Shown one piece after another: positions 7,986 to 17,578 of a DNA stretch of 57,067 nucleotides. The notes under the pieces are model-generated. The model made no database searches. It saw only the letters and a list, made by a program, of their open reading frames with translations, and was not told the origin of the DNA. Numbering within the stretch: the stretch's first letter is position 1; every line of letters begins with the position of its first letter. The translations under genes and the position numbers were made by a program. The stretch is from Bacteroidales bacterium (GTDB lineage Bacteria; Bacteroidota; Bacteroidia; Bacteroidales; P3): contig JAFYSZ010000012.1 of assembly GCA_017559135.1 (NCBI GenBank), forward strand, positions 1-57,067, given 5' to 3'.

Positions 7986-9329
7986 CTATCCTTTTATAAT
8001 TTTTTCAATTTCTTCTATGTTTACGGAGGTTTGTTCGCCGCTGTCCATATTTTTTAGCGATACTTTGTTTTCTTTTATTTCGTTTTCGCCAATCAATGCT
8101 ACAAATTTTATTTGTTTGTCGTTAGCATAGTTCATTTGTTTTTTTAGTTTTGCATTGTCGGGATAGACTTCTGCTTTTATTCCTTTTTCTCTAAGAGTGC
8201 GTGCTATGTTTAAAGCGAACATTGCTTCGTTTTCTCCAAAATTAGTAAAGAGAATATCACTTGAAGCACTTATGTTTTCGGGGAAAAGATTAAGTTGTTC
8301 CAAACAGTCATAGATTCTGTCTGCTCCAAAACTAAATCCTACTCCCGAAAGACCTTGATGTCCAAATACTCCTGTGAGATTGTCGTATCTTCCGCCTCCA
8401 CAAATGCTTCCTATTTCAACATCTAAGGACTTTACTTCTAATATCGCTCCTGTGTAATAGTTTAAGCCTCTTGCAAGGGTGATGTCAAACTCTATATTAT
8501 CAATTCCTAATAGTTTGCATTTGTTTAAAACAAATTCTAATTCGTCTAAGCCTTTTGTTGCATCGTCTGAGGTAAGGATTTTTCTGAGGTTTTCTATTTT
8601 GCTTTCGTTGTCGCCTTGTAAAGCAAAGATAGGGTTTAGCTTTTCAATGTCTTCTTCCGAAAATCCTTTGCTTCTTAGTTCATCGCAAACTTTTTCGTAT
8701 CCTATTTTGTCTAATTTGTCTATCGCAACAGTAATGTCTATTAGGCTTTCTTCTTTTCCAAGGTGTTGTGCAATAGCTAAAAGAATTTTTCTGTTGTTTA
8801 GTTTGATTTTTGTGCGAAGAGAGAATTTTTTAAATACTTCTTCTATCATACACATCAAATCTACTTCATTCAAAAGGCTATCACTGCCAATTATATCGGC
8901 ATCACATTGATAAAACTCTCTATATCTTCCTTTTTGAGGACGGTCTGCACGCCATACGGGTTGGATTTGATAACGCTTGAAAGGAAATGAAATTTCGTTT
9001 AGGTGATTTACAACAAATCTTGCAAAAGGAACAGTTAAGTCATATCTTAATCCTTTTTCGCAAATCTGCTTTGTCATAGCCTTATAGTCTGTTGTGTTTA
9101 GAGATTTGTCTGTTACGAAATCGCCAGAGTTTAAAATCTTAAACAAAAGTTTATCTCCCTCATCTCCATACTTGCCCATAAGTGTATTTAACTCCTCCAT
9201 AGCGGGAGTTTCTATTGCTTGAAAGCCGTGAGAATTGAAAACTTCTTTTATAGTATCGAAAATATAATTTCGTTTTCGCATTTGAGAAGGCAAAAAGTCT
9301 CTTGTGCCTTTAACTGTTTTGTAATTCAT
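7986..9329 (-). CDS. hisS: Histidyl-tRNA synthetase
   Basis: 447 residues, class II synthetase. The signature pieces are [13 protein letters not shown], motif 2 with [17 protein letters not shown], the histidine-specific [10 protein letters not shown] and motif 3 GGGRYDNL, followed by the C-terminal anticodon-binding domain ending ENKVSLKNM. The motif 2 wording resembles the eukaryote-like HisRS form typical of Bacteroidota. Convergent with ygiQ (3 bp between stops, no clear terminator). A -7-like box TATTTTTG on the minus strand (9352-9359) is about 23 bp upstream of the start. Confidence 0.97.
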   Translation of the reverse strand: MNYKTVKGTRDFLPSQMRKRNYIFDTIKEVFNSHGFQAIETPAMEELNTLMGKYGDEGDKLLFKILNSGDFVTDKSLNTTDYKAMTKQICEKGLRYDLTVPFARFVVNHLNEISFPFKRYQIQPVWRADRPQKGRYREFYQCDADIIGSDSLLNEVDLMCMIEEVFKKFSLRTKIKLNNRKILLAIAQHLGKEESLIDITVAIDKLDKIGYEKVCDELRSKGFSEEDIEKLNPIFALQGDNESKIENLRKILTSDDATKGLDELEFVLNKCKLLGIDNIEFDITLARGLNYYTGAILEVKSLDVEIGSICGGGRYDNLTGVFGHQGLSGVGFSFGADRIYDCLEQLNLFPENISASSDILFTNFGENEAMFALNIARTLREKGIKAEVYPDNAKLKKQMNYANDKQIKFVALIGENEIKENKVSLKNMDSGEQTSVNIEEIEKIIKG

Positions 9330-9566
9330 AGTTCAATTATTTAATAATTTGCAAAAATAACAATTTTAGTTTTATTTCTCTCATAATTAGCAAAATATTT
9401 CGTTCAAAAAATAAAATAAATCAAAGAAAAAAGATTTTTTTTTGCTAACTTGTAACAAAATCGCATTTTTTCTTGTCTATATAGTAGAAAAGATAAAAAA
9501 AATTGCTTTTGCTTTGGTAAATGAAATTAAATGTATATTTTTGTAACATTAAAAAATAATAGAAAT
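9330..9566. other. Divergent intergenic region between hisS and the P-domain protein gene
   Basis: 237 bp, strongly AT-rich. It contains the hisS -7 box at one end and a full promoter for the plus-strand gene at the other (9513-9543). I see no RNA gene or strong hairpin between them. Confidence 0.5.
9513..9543 (+). promoter_or_regulatory. Consensus Bacteroidota promoter, TTTG-N19-TATTTTTG
   Basis: TTTG at 9513-9516, exactly 19 bp, then TATTTTTG at 9536-9543. The expected start of transcription, about 9550, leaves a short leader to ATG 9567 and excludes an upstream in-frame ATG at 9531, which overlaps the -7 box. Confidence 0.75.
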
Positions 9567-12461
9567 ATGAAAAGGTTATTATTAATTACGGTCATTGCAT
9601 TTATGACTTTGTTTGCGAAAGAGAGTTATTCGCAAAATCTAATGTTAAATGCAAACACACATGAAACAACGGTCAATCGTTGTACGGGTTATTTTTATGA
9701 TAATTCTTCAACAGCGGATTATGCAACATCAGTAGATAGATGGGTAACTATTTGCCCAACAGCAGGAAATCCAAATACAAGAATAGCTCTTACATTTGAA
9801 GAGTTTAATATTGGGGCTGGGGATTATGTGAAAATATATGAAGGAACATCAATCAACGCTCCTGAATATATGCACATAGAACAAAGTACAACCTTTACAG
9901 GAACCGACTTGCAAGGAGAAACTATTATGCCTTCTTTGACTAATGGAGCTCAATGTTTGACTTTTAGATTGGTTTCAGATGCCACAGGAACTGCATCGGG
10001 TTGGAAAGCTGCAATGGAATGTGTTCAAAATTGTCAATTCCCAGAAGCAGCCTTAGATACTTTCTTCTACAAAATAGACTCAGAAGGAAATATGACAACA
10101 CGTCCTGTAAGAGATGGTGTTGATACTATTGTTCAAGAAGATGGTAGTGTTACTTATGTTCATTATAAGTCAATAGATATTTGTATGGGTGATTCAGTTA
10201 TTTTTGTCGCTAAGCCTAATTTCCCTGAATATATTCCTGGTGAAGTAACATCTTATTATCAAGGACCAGAAAATTGTATTTACTATTGGGCTTTTGGAGA
10301 TGGAACAGCTGATACAGTAGCTTATGACAATCAAATAGGACATGGCTATCCAGAATTAAGTGGTTATGATATCATGCTTACAGTAGAGGACACAAATAAC
10401 GGAGGTTGTAAGAGTAGAAATACTATTGATACACGTTTGAGAATAGCAACAAACCCTATAAAAACAGTTGCTCCAATACCTGATATTTGTTCTGGAACCG
10501 AATTGGGACTTACCGTAGGTTATGGTGCAAACTCTTCAATCATCGTGGACTCGTTAGAATTTAATAGATCTGCAAAAGAAAGATACGTAAATACAGTGTT
10601 TATACCAGACGGTCCAAATTGTACATATCTTTATGGTGGTATTTGTTTTGATGCACCAGTTGTATTTGACCAATTTACACCAGGAGCGACTGTTGGTAGT
10701 GCAGATGATATAATGGCTATATGTTTGAATGCAGAACACTCGTATTTGGGTGATATAAATATGTCTGTTATTTGTCCAAATGGACAAAGTGTGATACTTA
10801 AAAATACTTCTGGTGGTGGAGGTACTTGGTTAGGACAAACAATAGACGACTCGGGTACAGATTGTTGCGATAGTACTTGTGCACCTCAGGGAGTGGGTTG
10901 GACATATTGTTGGTCTCATCAATACTTAGACGGAGCAAGGGGTGTAATTGGTGCGAGTGGAAATAGCCAACCATTGGATTCAACAAACACAACTGATACA
11001 ACAGGATATTTCCAATTGCCAACACAAGGAAGTGGAACAACAGTTGATATGAGTGCATTAGATGGTCTTATCGGTTGTCCTTTGAATGGAGAATGGATAT
11101 TTAGAATATGTGATAATTTAAGTATTGATAATGGATTTATTTATTGGTGGGATATAGAATTAGGACAAAATAGTGGTGCAAACTGGGATTATCAAGTGCC
11201 ATTAGATACAGTAATTTGGTCAGGTGTTTCTTTCTATACACCAACCTCTTCAACTACTGCAACAATAGCACCTCCGATTGATAGTGTTGGTACATTCATA
11301 TTTGATGTTAAAGTTATTGACGATTTTGGTTGTGAATGGGATACAGTATCTCCTCTTACAGTTGTTCAAACTCCTGTTGTAGATTTGGGAGAAGACGTAG
11401 CATTGTGCGAAATGTATAGCGTGCAACTTGATGCTGGTAATGAATCTCCAACAGCTTCTTATGCTTGGAGCCCAACCGGAGACACAACAAGAGTAATTAC
11501 TGCTCAAACAGAAGCAAACTCAAATTCAGTGATTAAATATGAAGTATTGGTAACAGAATATAATGGAAATATCTATTGTTATGGTAGAGATTCAATTAAT
11601 CTAATAGTACACCCTGCGGCAATTGCAGCATTCACATCAGATAAATTCCCATTAGAAGGTTGTGAGCCTTATACGTTCCAATTGCAAAATACAGCAACAA
11701 ATGCAAACAGCTTTGAATGGAGAGTAGGGGAAGAAACTACAACTGATCCAAACCCAACATTTACATTCCCTTACGGTAGTTATGATATTAAATTAAAAGT
11801 TACCTCAGAGCATGGCTGTAAAGACTCAATAGAGTATCAAGATATCATAAATGTATATCGACACCCTGCTGCTAATTTCGGTTGGGAACCAAACAATCCT
11901 TACGCTTCAAATCCTACTGCAAACATAATTAACCTTACAGAGCCTAATGATGCGACAAATCAATATCATTGGACAATACAAACCAATAAAAATGATGCAA
12001 CATCAATAGAAAACGTATTTGGAGCGAATCCTTCATACACTTGGGCGCCTCAACCAGGCTCAACAGTAGCGGGAGATTACACAATTACCTTAGATGCGTA
12101 TAGTGTAAACTTAGCACCAAGTGGATACATCTATGAATGCCACGACACAATTTCAAGAATAATAACAATTATCAATGACAACTTAATGTTCCCTAATGTA
12201 ATTACTCCAAATGGTGATGGAATAAATGATGTATTTGAAATACACAACTTGATAGATGGTCAAGCATTCCCTGATAATGAACTTTCAATCTACAATCGTT
12301 ACGGAAAGAGAATCTATTTCGTACAAAACCTAAGAAACGAAAGCGAGTTCTGGGACCCTGCTGCAACAGATACACCATCGGGAACGTATTTCTATCGATT
12401 CATTGGACGTGGACCAATAAGAGATGTAGAATTCAAAGGTTCTATTGAAGTGCTGAGATAA
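9567..12461 (+). CDS. Large T9SS-exported protein with CUB-like, PKD and P-like domains and a type B (gliding) C-terminal domain
   Basis: 964 residues from ATG 9567, chosen because it starts the signal peptide (MKRLLLITVIAFMTLF) and lies downstream of the promoter. A CUB-like domain follows (about residues 35-150, Cys-containing, ending GWKAAMEC), then a PKD repeat (YYWAFGDGTADT), a proprotein-convertase-P-like beta domain (about 345-540, GDINMSVICPNG) and more PKD-like repeats (FEWRVGEE). The C-terminus, NVITPNGDGINDVFEI to FKGSIEVLR, is the gliding-associated T9SS type B domain. Expected at the cell surface as an adhesin or scaffold. I see no catalytic residues. It is monocistronic, with its own promoter and terminator. 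Confidence 0.85.
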   Translation: MKRLLLITVIAFMTLFAKESYSQNLMLNANTHETTVNRCTGYFYDNSSTADYATSVDRWVTICPTAGNPNTRIALTFEEFNIGAGDYVKIYEGTSINAPEYMHIEQSTTFTGTDLQGETIMPSLTNGAQCLTFRLVSDATGTASGWKAAMECVQNCQFPEAALDTFFYKIDSEGNMTTRPVRDGVDTIVQEDGSVTYVHYKSIDICMGDSVIFVAKPNFPEYIPGEVTSYYQGPENCIYYWAFGDGTADTVAYDNQIGHGYPELSGYDIMLTVEDTNNGGCKSRNTIDTRLRIATNPIKTVAPIPDICSGTELGLTVGYGANSSIIVDSLEFNRSAKERYVNTVFIPDGPNCTYLYGGICFDAPVVFDQFTPGATVGSADDIMAICLNAEHSYLGDINMSVICPNGQSVILKNTSGGGGTWLGQTIDDSGTDCCDSTCAPQGVGWTYCWSHQYLDGARGVIGASGNSQPLDSTNTTDTTGYFQLPTQGSGTTVDMSALDGLIGCPLNGEWIFRICDNLSIDNGFIYWWDIELGQNSGANWDYQVPLDTVIWSGVSFYTPTSSTTATIAPPIDSVGTFIFDVKVIDDFGCEWDTVSPLTVVQTPVVDLGEDVALCEMYSVQLDAGNESPTASYAWSPTGDTTRVITAQTEANSNSVIKYEVLVTEYNGNIYCYGRDSINLIVHPAAIAAFTSDKFPLEGCEPYTFQLQNTATNANSFEWRVGEETTTDPNPTFTFPYGSYDIKLKVTSEHGCKDSIEYQDIINVYRHPAANFGWEPNNPYASNPTANIINLTEPNDATNQYHWTIQTNKNDATSIENVFGANPSYTWAPQPGSTVAGDYTITLDAYSVNLAPSGYIYECHDTISRIITIINDNLMFPNVITPNGDGINDVFEIHNLIDGQAFPDNELSIYNRYGKRIYFVQNLRNESEFWDPAATDTPSGTYFYRFIGRGPIRDVEFKGSIEVLR

Positions 12462-12490
12462 AATAAATACTAAATCTTTTCATATCAATG

Positions 12491-12527
12491 TCGGACTGTC
12501 AAATTTATGACAGTCCGATATTTTTTT
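12491..12527 (+). terminator. Intrinsic terminator after the P-domain protein gene
   Basis: A perfect 10-bp stem, TCGGACTGTC (12491-12500) with 12509-12518, an 8-nt loop and seven T at 12521-12527. It ends 10 bp before the metK promoter and insulates metK. Confidence 0.9.
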
Positions 12528-12536
12528 GCCTTAAAG

Positions 12537-12567
12537 TTTGGAGATTAAAATATTTGTCTTAATTTTG
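12537..12567 (+). promoter_or_regulatory. Consensus promoter of the metK leader
   Basis: TTTG at 12537-12540, 19 bp, then TAATTTTG at 12560-12567, a perfect match to the Bacteroidota housekeeping promoter. Transcription should start near 12573-12575, the first bases of the riboswitch aptamer. Confidence 0.8.
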
Positions 12568-12573
12568 CAAATC

Positions 12574-12632
12574 CTAAGTGGAAAGATTTGGATTGATTGC
12601 AACCACATAAAAAAATGCTAAAACAACATTTT
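12574..12632 (+). promoter_or_regulatory. SAM-II-like riboswitch in the metK leader
   Basis: In order: a P1 5' strand GTGG (12578-12581), the conserved GATTT (12585-12589), TTGCAA just before the P1 3' strand CCAC (12603-12606), an A-rich linker with ATAAA, and the hallmark GCTAAAA (12617-12623) that takes part in the pseudoknot. This order and spacing match the SAM-II class, known in Bacteroidota and Alphaproteobacteria upstream of methionine/SAM genes. It directly precedes metK, so SAM feedback is expected. A weak hairpin (AAAATG with CATTTT, 12612-12632) followed by a T-run (12640-12645) overlaps GCTAAA and could be a competing terminator. Confidence 0.8.
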
Positions 12633-12717
12633 AACATCTTTTTTTGATCCAATCATATCATATCTTTGTTTACTTAGCGTTATAGTTTAATTAGATTTAT
12701 AATAAAAACAAAGTATT

Positions 12718-13986
12718 ATGTCATATTTTTTTACATCTGAATCAGTTTCAGAAGGACATCCAGACAAAGTAGCAGATCAAATTTCCGATGCACTATTAGA
12801 TGGATTTCTATCGCAAGACGAAAATTCAAAAGTAGCATGCGAAACCTTAGTAACAACAGGCTTGGTTGTGTTAAGCGGAGAGGTGAAAACAGACGCATAC
12901 GTTGATGTTCAACACACAGCAAGAGAAGTAATAAAAAACATAGGCTACACAAAAGGCGAATATATGTTTGAAAGCAATTCTTGTGGTGTGATTTCGGCAA
13001 TCCATGAGCAAAGTCCAGACATAAATCAAGGCGTAGAAAGACAAGTAAACGAAGAACAAGGAGCAGGAGATCAAGGAATGATGTTTGGATATGCTTGTAG
13101 CGACACAGAAGACTATATGCCACTTTCTTTACAACTTTCTCACATGTTGGTTTACGAACTTGCACAAATCAGAAAAGAAGGGAAACAAATGCAATACCTT
13201 CGTCCCGATTCAAAAAGTCAAGTTACAATAGAGTATAACGATGACAACACACCAAAAGCCATTAACACAATCGTTATTTCTACTCAACACGATGATTTTG
13301 ACCAAGAAGAAAAAATGTTGGAACGCATAAAAAAAGACGTAAAAGAAATTTTGATTCCACGAGTAATTGAAAAACAACAAAAACAAAGCGTAAAAGATTT
13401 GTTTAACTCAAATTACACACTTCACGTCAATCCAACAGGAAAATTTGTCATAGGAGGACCACACGGAGACACAGGCCTAACAGGTAGAAAGATAATAGTA
13501 GATACCTATGGCGGTAAAGGAGCACACGGAGGTGGAGCATTCTCAGGCAAAGACTCTTCAAAGGTAGATAGAAGTGCAGCTTACGCAGTACGTCACATAG
13601 CAAAAAATATGGTAGCAGCAGGATTGTGTGAAGAAGTCTTAGTGCAAGTAGCATACGCAATAGGAATAGCAGAACCCGTTGGTCTTTACGTAAACACATA
13701 CGGCACAGCAAAGGTACAAGAAGGCGGAAAAACAATGACAGACGGACAAATAGCCGAAAAAATCAAGACAATATTTGACCTACGTCCTTACGCAATAGTA
13801 GAACGCTTTGGATTGAAAAACCCAATCTTCTCTCCAACCTCTTCATACGGACACTTTGGACGTACACCGTACAAGAAAATAGTAGAAATCACAAGAAACG
13901 GAGAGAAAATTCAAAAAGAAGTTGAGTTCTTTACTTGGGAAAAACTTGACTATGTAGATAGAATCAAAAAAGTCTTTGAATTATAA
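12718..13986 (+). CDS. metK: S-adenosylmethionine synthetase
   Basis: 422 residues. The N-terminal ATP/methionine motif is [19 protein letters not shown], the P-loop-like segment is [19 protein letters not shown], and three alpha/beta domains follow in normal order, ending in GHFGRTPY. It makes S-adenosylmethionine from methionine and ATP in the cytoplasm. The 144-nt leader carries the SAM-II-like element, consistent with product feedback. The gene is flanked by its own promoter and a bidirectional terminator, so it is monocistronic. Confidence 0.98.
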   Translation: MSYFFTSESVSEGHPDKVADQISDALLDGFLSQDENSKVACETLVTTGLVVLSGEVKTDAYVDVQHTAREVIKNIGYTKGEYMFESNSCGVISAIHEQSPDINQGVERQVNEEQGAGDQGMMFGYACSDTEDYMPLSLQLSHMLVYELAQIRKEGKQMQYLRPDSKSQVTIEYNDDNTPKAINTIVISTQHDDFDQEEKMLERIKKDVKEILIPRVIEKQQKQSVKDLFNSNYTLHVNPTGKFVIGGPHGDTGLTGRKIIVDTYGGKGAHGGGAFSGKDSSKVDRSAAYAVRHIAKNMVAAGLCEEVLVQVAYAIGIAEPVGLYVNTYGTAKVQEGGKTMTDGQIAEKIKTIFDLRPYAIVERFGLKNPIFSPTSSYGHFGRTPYKKIVEITRNGEKIQKEVEFFTWEKLDYVDRIKKVFEL

Positions 13987-13990
13987 AAAT

Positions 13991-14032
13991 AAAGCAAAGA
14001 AATAATTTCATAAAGCAAAGAAAAAAAATATT
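13991..14032 (+). repeat. 21-bp-period intergenic tandem repeat, two copies
   Basis: Units at 13991-14011 (AAAGCAAAGAAATAATTTCA plus T) and 14012-14032 start 5 bp after the metK stop. The second unit runs into the terminator hairpin that repeats the AAAGCAAAG tag in inverted form. Same family as 705, 39539 and 49636. Confidence 0.75.
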
Positions 14033-14047
14033 TTTTCTTTGCTTTAT
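14010..14047. terminator. Bidirectional terminator between metK and the GT90 gene
   Basis: A 17-bp perfect stem (14010-14026 with 14031-14047) with a 4-nt loop. The A-run and T-run within the stem give U-tracts on both strands, which suits the two convergent genes ending at 13986 and 14056. Confidence 0.8.
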
Positions 14048-14055
14048 TTTTTAAG

Positions 14056-14988
14056 TTATCTTGTTTTTTCAAAGTATTTCTTCATCACCAAAATGCCAAG
14101 TAGTTTTTCTCTTTTTTTGTCTTTGAATGGTTTTACGTATTCGTTAGCATTTTTGATAATTGCTTTGGCTTGTTCGGGGTGTTGTTCGTAGTAATTCACT
14201 TTTTCTATTAAATCGCTAAAATCGTCTTTTATTTCTATGTAGTGATAGTTTGGAATCAAACAACCTTCCATAAACCAAGTTTCGTATTTTGGGCGAGGCA
14301 TTACGGCAATTGACTGAGAGGACATAATCCATTTAAGATTGCTTGCAACATCGTTGCCTTCTATTGCCATAATGTATTTATATTTTAATTGTTGTTTAAT
14401 ACTTATCGGTTTGCTTTGCCATTGTGGTGGATTGATAGAGTCTTTTGCTGTGTCTTTTATATCACACATTGGATTATCTATCCATTTCTCTATAAACATT
14501 TGGCGGTTTGGCTTTCCGTGAGCGGCTCCTCTGAAAAGGATTTTGGGAATTTTGTCTTCAAACTTTGTTTTGTCTTTTACAAAGATAAAGTGTCGTATTT
14601 TGTTTAGTTTTAAAAGTACAGAGTTTTCGTTGTTTTCGGTTATTGGACGACTTTTTACGATTGAGGGATAGGGATATAAATCGGTTATGTCGCCTGGACG
14701 GAAAATCCAATGCAAGTGTTTTGGGAAGTATCTTGTGTATTCGTAACTGTCAAAGAAGTAAACTTTGGAATAGTTTACGTTTTTTAGTTTGTGTTGAGCA
14801 AGTGTAGGAGCGTTGTCGCTAAGTTGTCGTTCGTTTTTTATTTTATTGTAGTAATTTAATCGGAATTGCAAATCTGCTGAGTCGTATTTTGGATAGTATT
14901 TTTCCAAAATACGTCTCAGCCTTGTTTGTAGAATGCAACGAGGTGTTAGAAGAATTGAGCAGGCTTTTAGATAGTATAAAAACTTCAT
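14056..14988 (-). CDS. Glycosyltransferase family 90 (CAP10-like), probable LPS or polysaccharide glycosyltransferase
   Basis: 310 residues. The segments ILFRGAAHGKPNRQ and KYIMAIEGNDVASNLKWIMS, followed by PRPKYETWFMEG, match the CAP10/LpsA fold of GT90 enzymes, which transfer xylose or glucose to lipopolysaccharide or capsule. There is no signal peptide or TM segment, so it is probably cytoplasmic and acts on lipid-linked precursors. It is the last gene of the minus-strand cluster mpl-smr-GT90, 8 bp after the Smr gene. The sugar and acceptor cannot be predicted. Confidence 0.8.
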   Translation of the reverse strand: MKFLYYLKACSILLTPRCILQTRLRRILEKYYPKYDSADLQFRLNYYNKIKNERQLSDNAPTLAQHKLKNVNYSKVYFFDSYEYTRYFPKHLHWIFRPGDITDLYPYPSIVKSRPITENNENSVLLKLNKIRHFIFVKDKTKFEDKIPKILFRGAAHGKPNRQMFIEKWIDNPMCDIKDTAKDSINPPQWQSKPISIKQQLKYKYIMAIEGNDVASNLKWIMSSQSIAVMPRPKYETWFMEGCLIPNYHYIEIKDDFSDLIEKVNYYEQHPEQAKAIIKNANEYVKPFKDKKREKLLGILVMKKYFEKTR

Positions 14989-14996
14989 TTGTAATT

Positions 14997-16097
14997 TTAT
15001 TTGCTTTGTCCGATATATACTTCTGTTGCTCCAACTCCGTATTTTGACATTGAGGCATCGAAGTAGTGAATGTTTTGATATTTGTCTAATTCTTTTGTTA
15101 ATTCTGATTTTAATATGCCTTGTCCTACTCCGTGTATGAATATTATTTTACTAAGTCCTTGTATTATTGCTTCGTTTAGGCATTTGCGTGCATATTCTAA
15201 TTGAATTTTTAGCATTTGGTCATTTTCTAATAAATAATAATCCTCAACTAATTCGCCTATGTGAAGATCTATTTCGGCAGAAGAAGAGTTGAGCATGTGT
15301 TTGTCAAGAAAAGTATTTGTGTATGCTCGTTTTGCTACGTTTACTACTATGTTTTCTTCTTTTGTTATTTTGTCTTCCTCTTTTACTATGCTCGTTTGCA
15401 CAAATGGAGAGATTGTTATCATTTTGCAAACTTCATACATAAGGGCTTTTTCTGAGAAAAATCCTGTTTCAATATAGCAACCTTCTTTGAAAAATTTGCT
15501 TCCTCTTAGTTTTAATTCGCAATTGCAAGGCATTAACACTTTTGTGTCTTTGTCGTTGTGGAAAAGAATTTGAATTGCTCCTTTTTCCCATTTGCTGATT
15601 TGTTCGCGAGATATGGTTTCAAGGTGAATTTTCTCCATTTTCTCCAATGTGCCAAAGTCTTCTGATACAAATCCGTCTTCTTTTAATAGAAGGATTGAGT
15701 AAATTATGCGATTTTGTGTATTATTTACAAGATATACGTCTATGTCTCCTGATATAAACCATTTTTGATCCTCAGGTACAAAACAAAGATAAAGACCTTC
15801 TTCTTGCTTTCTTCCAATAGCGTTTAGATATAATGGACTTATTCTGCTGTCATCGGAGTAAGAAGGAGTGTATGTTTGCTCTTCTTGTTTGTCGGATTTG
15901 TTTTCTTCTTGTTTTGTGCAGAAGAATTTGCCGGCATCGTCTTCGCAGTAGTCTAATACCAAATCGGAAACCATTGTTGGTATTTCAAATCCATCAACTT
16001 CTACATTCGCTACGTTTGTTGCAGAGAATCCTTTTATTATTCCGCCTCCTTCTGAACTCAAAAATTTTACTTTGTCGCCTATTTTAAATTTTGCCAT
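14997..16097 (-). CDS. DUF2027 protein with C-terminal Smr domain
   Basis: 366 residues. The N-terminus is a KOW-like beta segment (KFKIGDKVKFLSSEGGGIIK), then a variable acidic linker, a central beta-rich DUF2027 part and a C-terminal Smr domain from about residue 280 (IDLHIGELVEDY, IIFIHGVGQGILKSEL, YFDASMSKYGVGATEV). Smr domains are nucleases or nucleic-acid binders as in MutS2, and the HGxGxG loop is intact. The family is restricted to Bacteroidota and its role is unknown. It sits 2 bp after the Mpl-like gene, so they are probably co-expressed. Confidence 0.88.
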   Translation of the reverse strand: MAKFKIGDKVKFLSSEGGGIIKGFSATNVANVEVDGFEIPTMVSDLVLDYCEDDAGKFFCTKQEENKSDKQEEQTYTPSYSDDSRISPLYLNAIGRKQEEGLYLCFVPEDQKWFISGDIDVYLVNNTQNRIIYSILLLKEDGFVSEDFGTLEKMEKIHLETISREQISKWEKGAIQILFHNDKDTKVLMPCNCELKLRGSKFFKEGCYIETGFFSEKALMYEVCKMITISPFVQTSIVKEEDKITKEENIVVNVAKRAYTNTFLDKHMLNSSSAEIDLHIGELVEDYYLLENDQMLKIQLEYARKCLNEAIIQGLSKIIFIHGVGQGILKSELTKELDKYQNIHYFDASMSKYGVGATEVYIGQSK

Positions 16098-16099
16098 TA

Positions 16100-17428
16100 T
16101 TATTCCTTTATTATTTTGTTTGCTAATGCCTTTAAGTCCAATCCGTCAAAGGTGCTTGAAGACATCATTAAAATGTTTTCGTTGTTTTTACTATTGTTTA
16201 TTACAAATGCTTCAACATCTTCTTTTGTTGTTAAAACTTGCAATCCTTCTTTTTGAAAGCAAGAATAAATTAAATCTTTGTCAAGGTTTGGAAGACGTTT
16301 GAGTTCAAGAGCATGTGAATTGAAATAGATAGCCGTTTCATCTGCCAAGTCCATTGTGTGAGCATATTGTACAAGAAATTCTTTTGTTAGAGAAGAAAAA
16401 GTATGTAGTTCCATAACAGCAGTGAGTTTTCTGTCAGGAAATTGTGATTTCATCGCCTCAACAGTCGCTTTTAATTTTGAAGGAGAGTGTGCAAAGTCGG
16501 TATAAAGTGCTTGTTTGCTATTTTTTTTCACTAATTCCAATCGCTTAGACGCTCCTTTGAAAGATTGAATCGCAGAAAGAAAATCTTCTCTTTTAACTCC
16601 TATTTGTTCAAGTGCTGTCATTGCAGCATTAAGATTGATTAAATTATGCTTGCCAAATATTTGCAAAGGATATTTCTCTACTATTTCTTGTGATAATTCT
16701 CTATAAGGATATGTTTTTATGTCTTTTCTTACTCCTTTTGCTATTTTGCAAATGTTTTCATCATCTTGGAAATACACTAAACTGCCATTTTCTGCTATTT
16801 TATCTGCAAAGATTTTGAATTGTTCAACATATATATCAAAGGTAGGAAAGACGTTTATGTGATCCCAAGCGATTCCGTTTATTATTGCAATGTTTGGCTT
16901 ATATAAATGAAACTTTGGTCTGCGGTCAAGAGTTGAAGAAAGATATTCATCACCCTCTAATACCATATATTTAGCATCACTCATTTTTACCATCACATCA
17001 AATCCTTCAAGTTTTGCTCCAACCATATAGTCAGTTTCTATTCCAAGTTTTTGCATTACGTGAAGAATCATTGCTGTTATGGTTGTTTTTCCATGTGAAC
17101 CTCCAATAACTATTCTTGTTTTGTCTTTACTTGCTTCGTAAAGATATTCAGGGTAAGAGAAAATTTTTACTCCAATCTCTTTTGCTTTTAAAAGTTCGGG
17201 GTTATCTTCTTTTGCGTGCATTCCAAGAATGACAGCATCTAAATCATTACTTATTTTTTCGGGATACCAACCAATGTTTTCTGGCAATAAACCATAGGAA
17301 TCTAAACGAGATTTAGCAGGTTCAAAAATTTCATCGTCAGAACCACTCACTTGATAACCTTTTTGTTTTAAGGCAATCGCTAAATTATGCATAGCACTAC
17401 CTCCAATAGCAATAAAATGTATCTTCAT
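16100..17428 (-). CDS. mpl: Mur ligase family protein, Mpl-like peptidoglycan recycling ligase
   Basis: 442 residues in the Mur ligase architecture: an N-terminal Rossmann domain (HFIAIGGSAMHNLA), an ATP-binding loop GGSHGKTT near residue 110, the central Mur domain (EGDEYLSSTLDRRPKF, NGIAWDHINVFPT) and the C-terminal domain (DFAHSPSKLKATVEA). The wording is closest to Mpl, which joins the recycled tripeptide L-Ala-gamma-D-Glu-meso-DAP to UDP-MurNAc, rather than to MurC. It acts in the cytoplasm. A minus-strand TAACTTTG (17448-17455) about 20 bp upstream may be its -7 box. Confidence 0.85.
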   Translation of the reverse strand: MKIHFIAIGGSAMHNLAIALKQKGYQVSGSDDEIFEPAKSRLDSYGLLPENIGWYPEKISNDLDAVILGMHAKEDNPELLKAKEIGVKIFSYPEYLYEASKDKTRIVIGGSHGKTTITAMILHVMQKLGIETDYMVGAKLEGFDVMVKMSDAKYMVLEGDEYLSSTLDRRPKFHLYKPNIAIINGIAWDHINVFPTFDIYVEQFKIFADKIAENGSLVYFQDDENICKIAKGVRKDIKTYPYRELSQEIVEKYPLQIFGKHNLINLNAAMTALEQIGVKREDFLSAIQSFKGASKRLELVKKNSKQALYTDFAHSPSKLKATVEAMKSQFPDRKLTAVMELHTFSSLTKEFLVQYAHTMDLADETAIYFNSHALELKRLPNLDKDLIYSCFQKEGLQVLTTKEDVEAFVINNSKNNENILMMSSSTFDGLDLKALANKIIKE

Positions 17429-17496
17429 TTTTCTATGATTTTAGGTGCAAAGTTATAATATTTAAGGAATAAATGAACAAAAAAAACGTAATAATG

Positions 17497-17527
17497 TTTG
17501 TAGATAATATAAATCTTAGTATATTTG
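17497..17527 (+). promoter_or_regulatory. Consensus Bacteroidota promoter, TTTG-N19-TATATTTG
   Basis: TTTG at 17497-17500, 19 bp, then TATATTTG at 17520-17527. Predicted transcription start near 17534, giving a leader of about 45 nt to ATG 17579. Confidence 0.75.
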
Positions 17528-17578
17528 CACCCGATTAAAAATGAAAAATAATTAATTACTTACAAAAAACAATTAAAA

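Noticed and set aside
8479..8910. 143-codon open frame on the plus strand
   Set aside because: Antisense to hisS, low-complexity Ser/Leu-rich product, no start signals; a shadow of the real gene.
9531..9566. Upstream ATG for the P-domain protein
   Set aside because: It overlaps the -7 box and is upstream of the expected transcription start; the signal peptide begins at 9567.
12731..13165. 144-codon open frame on the minus strand
   Set aside because: Antisense to metK with a Leu/Arg-rich product, the usual artefact of AT-rich coding sequence.
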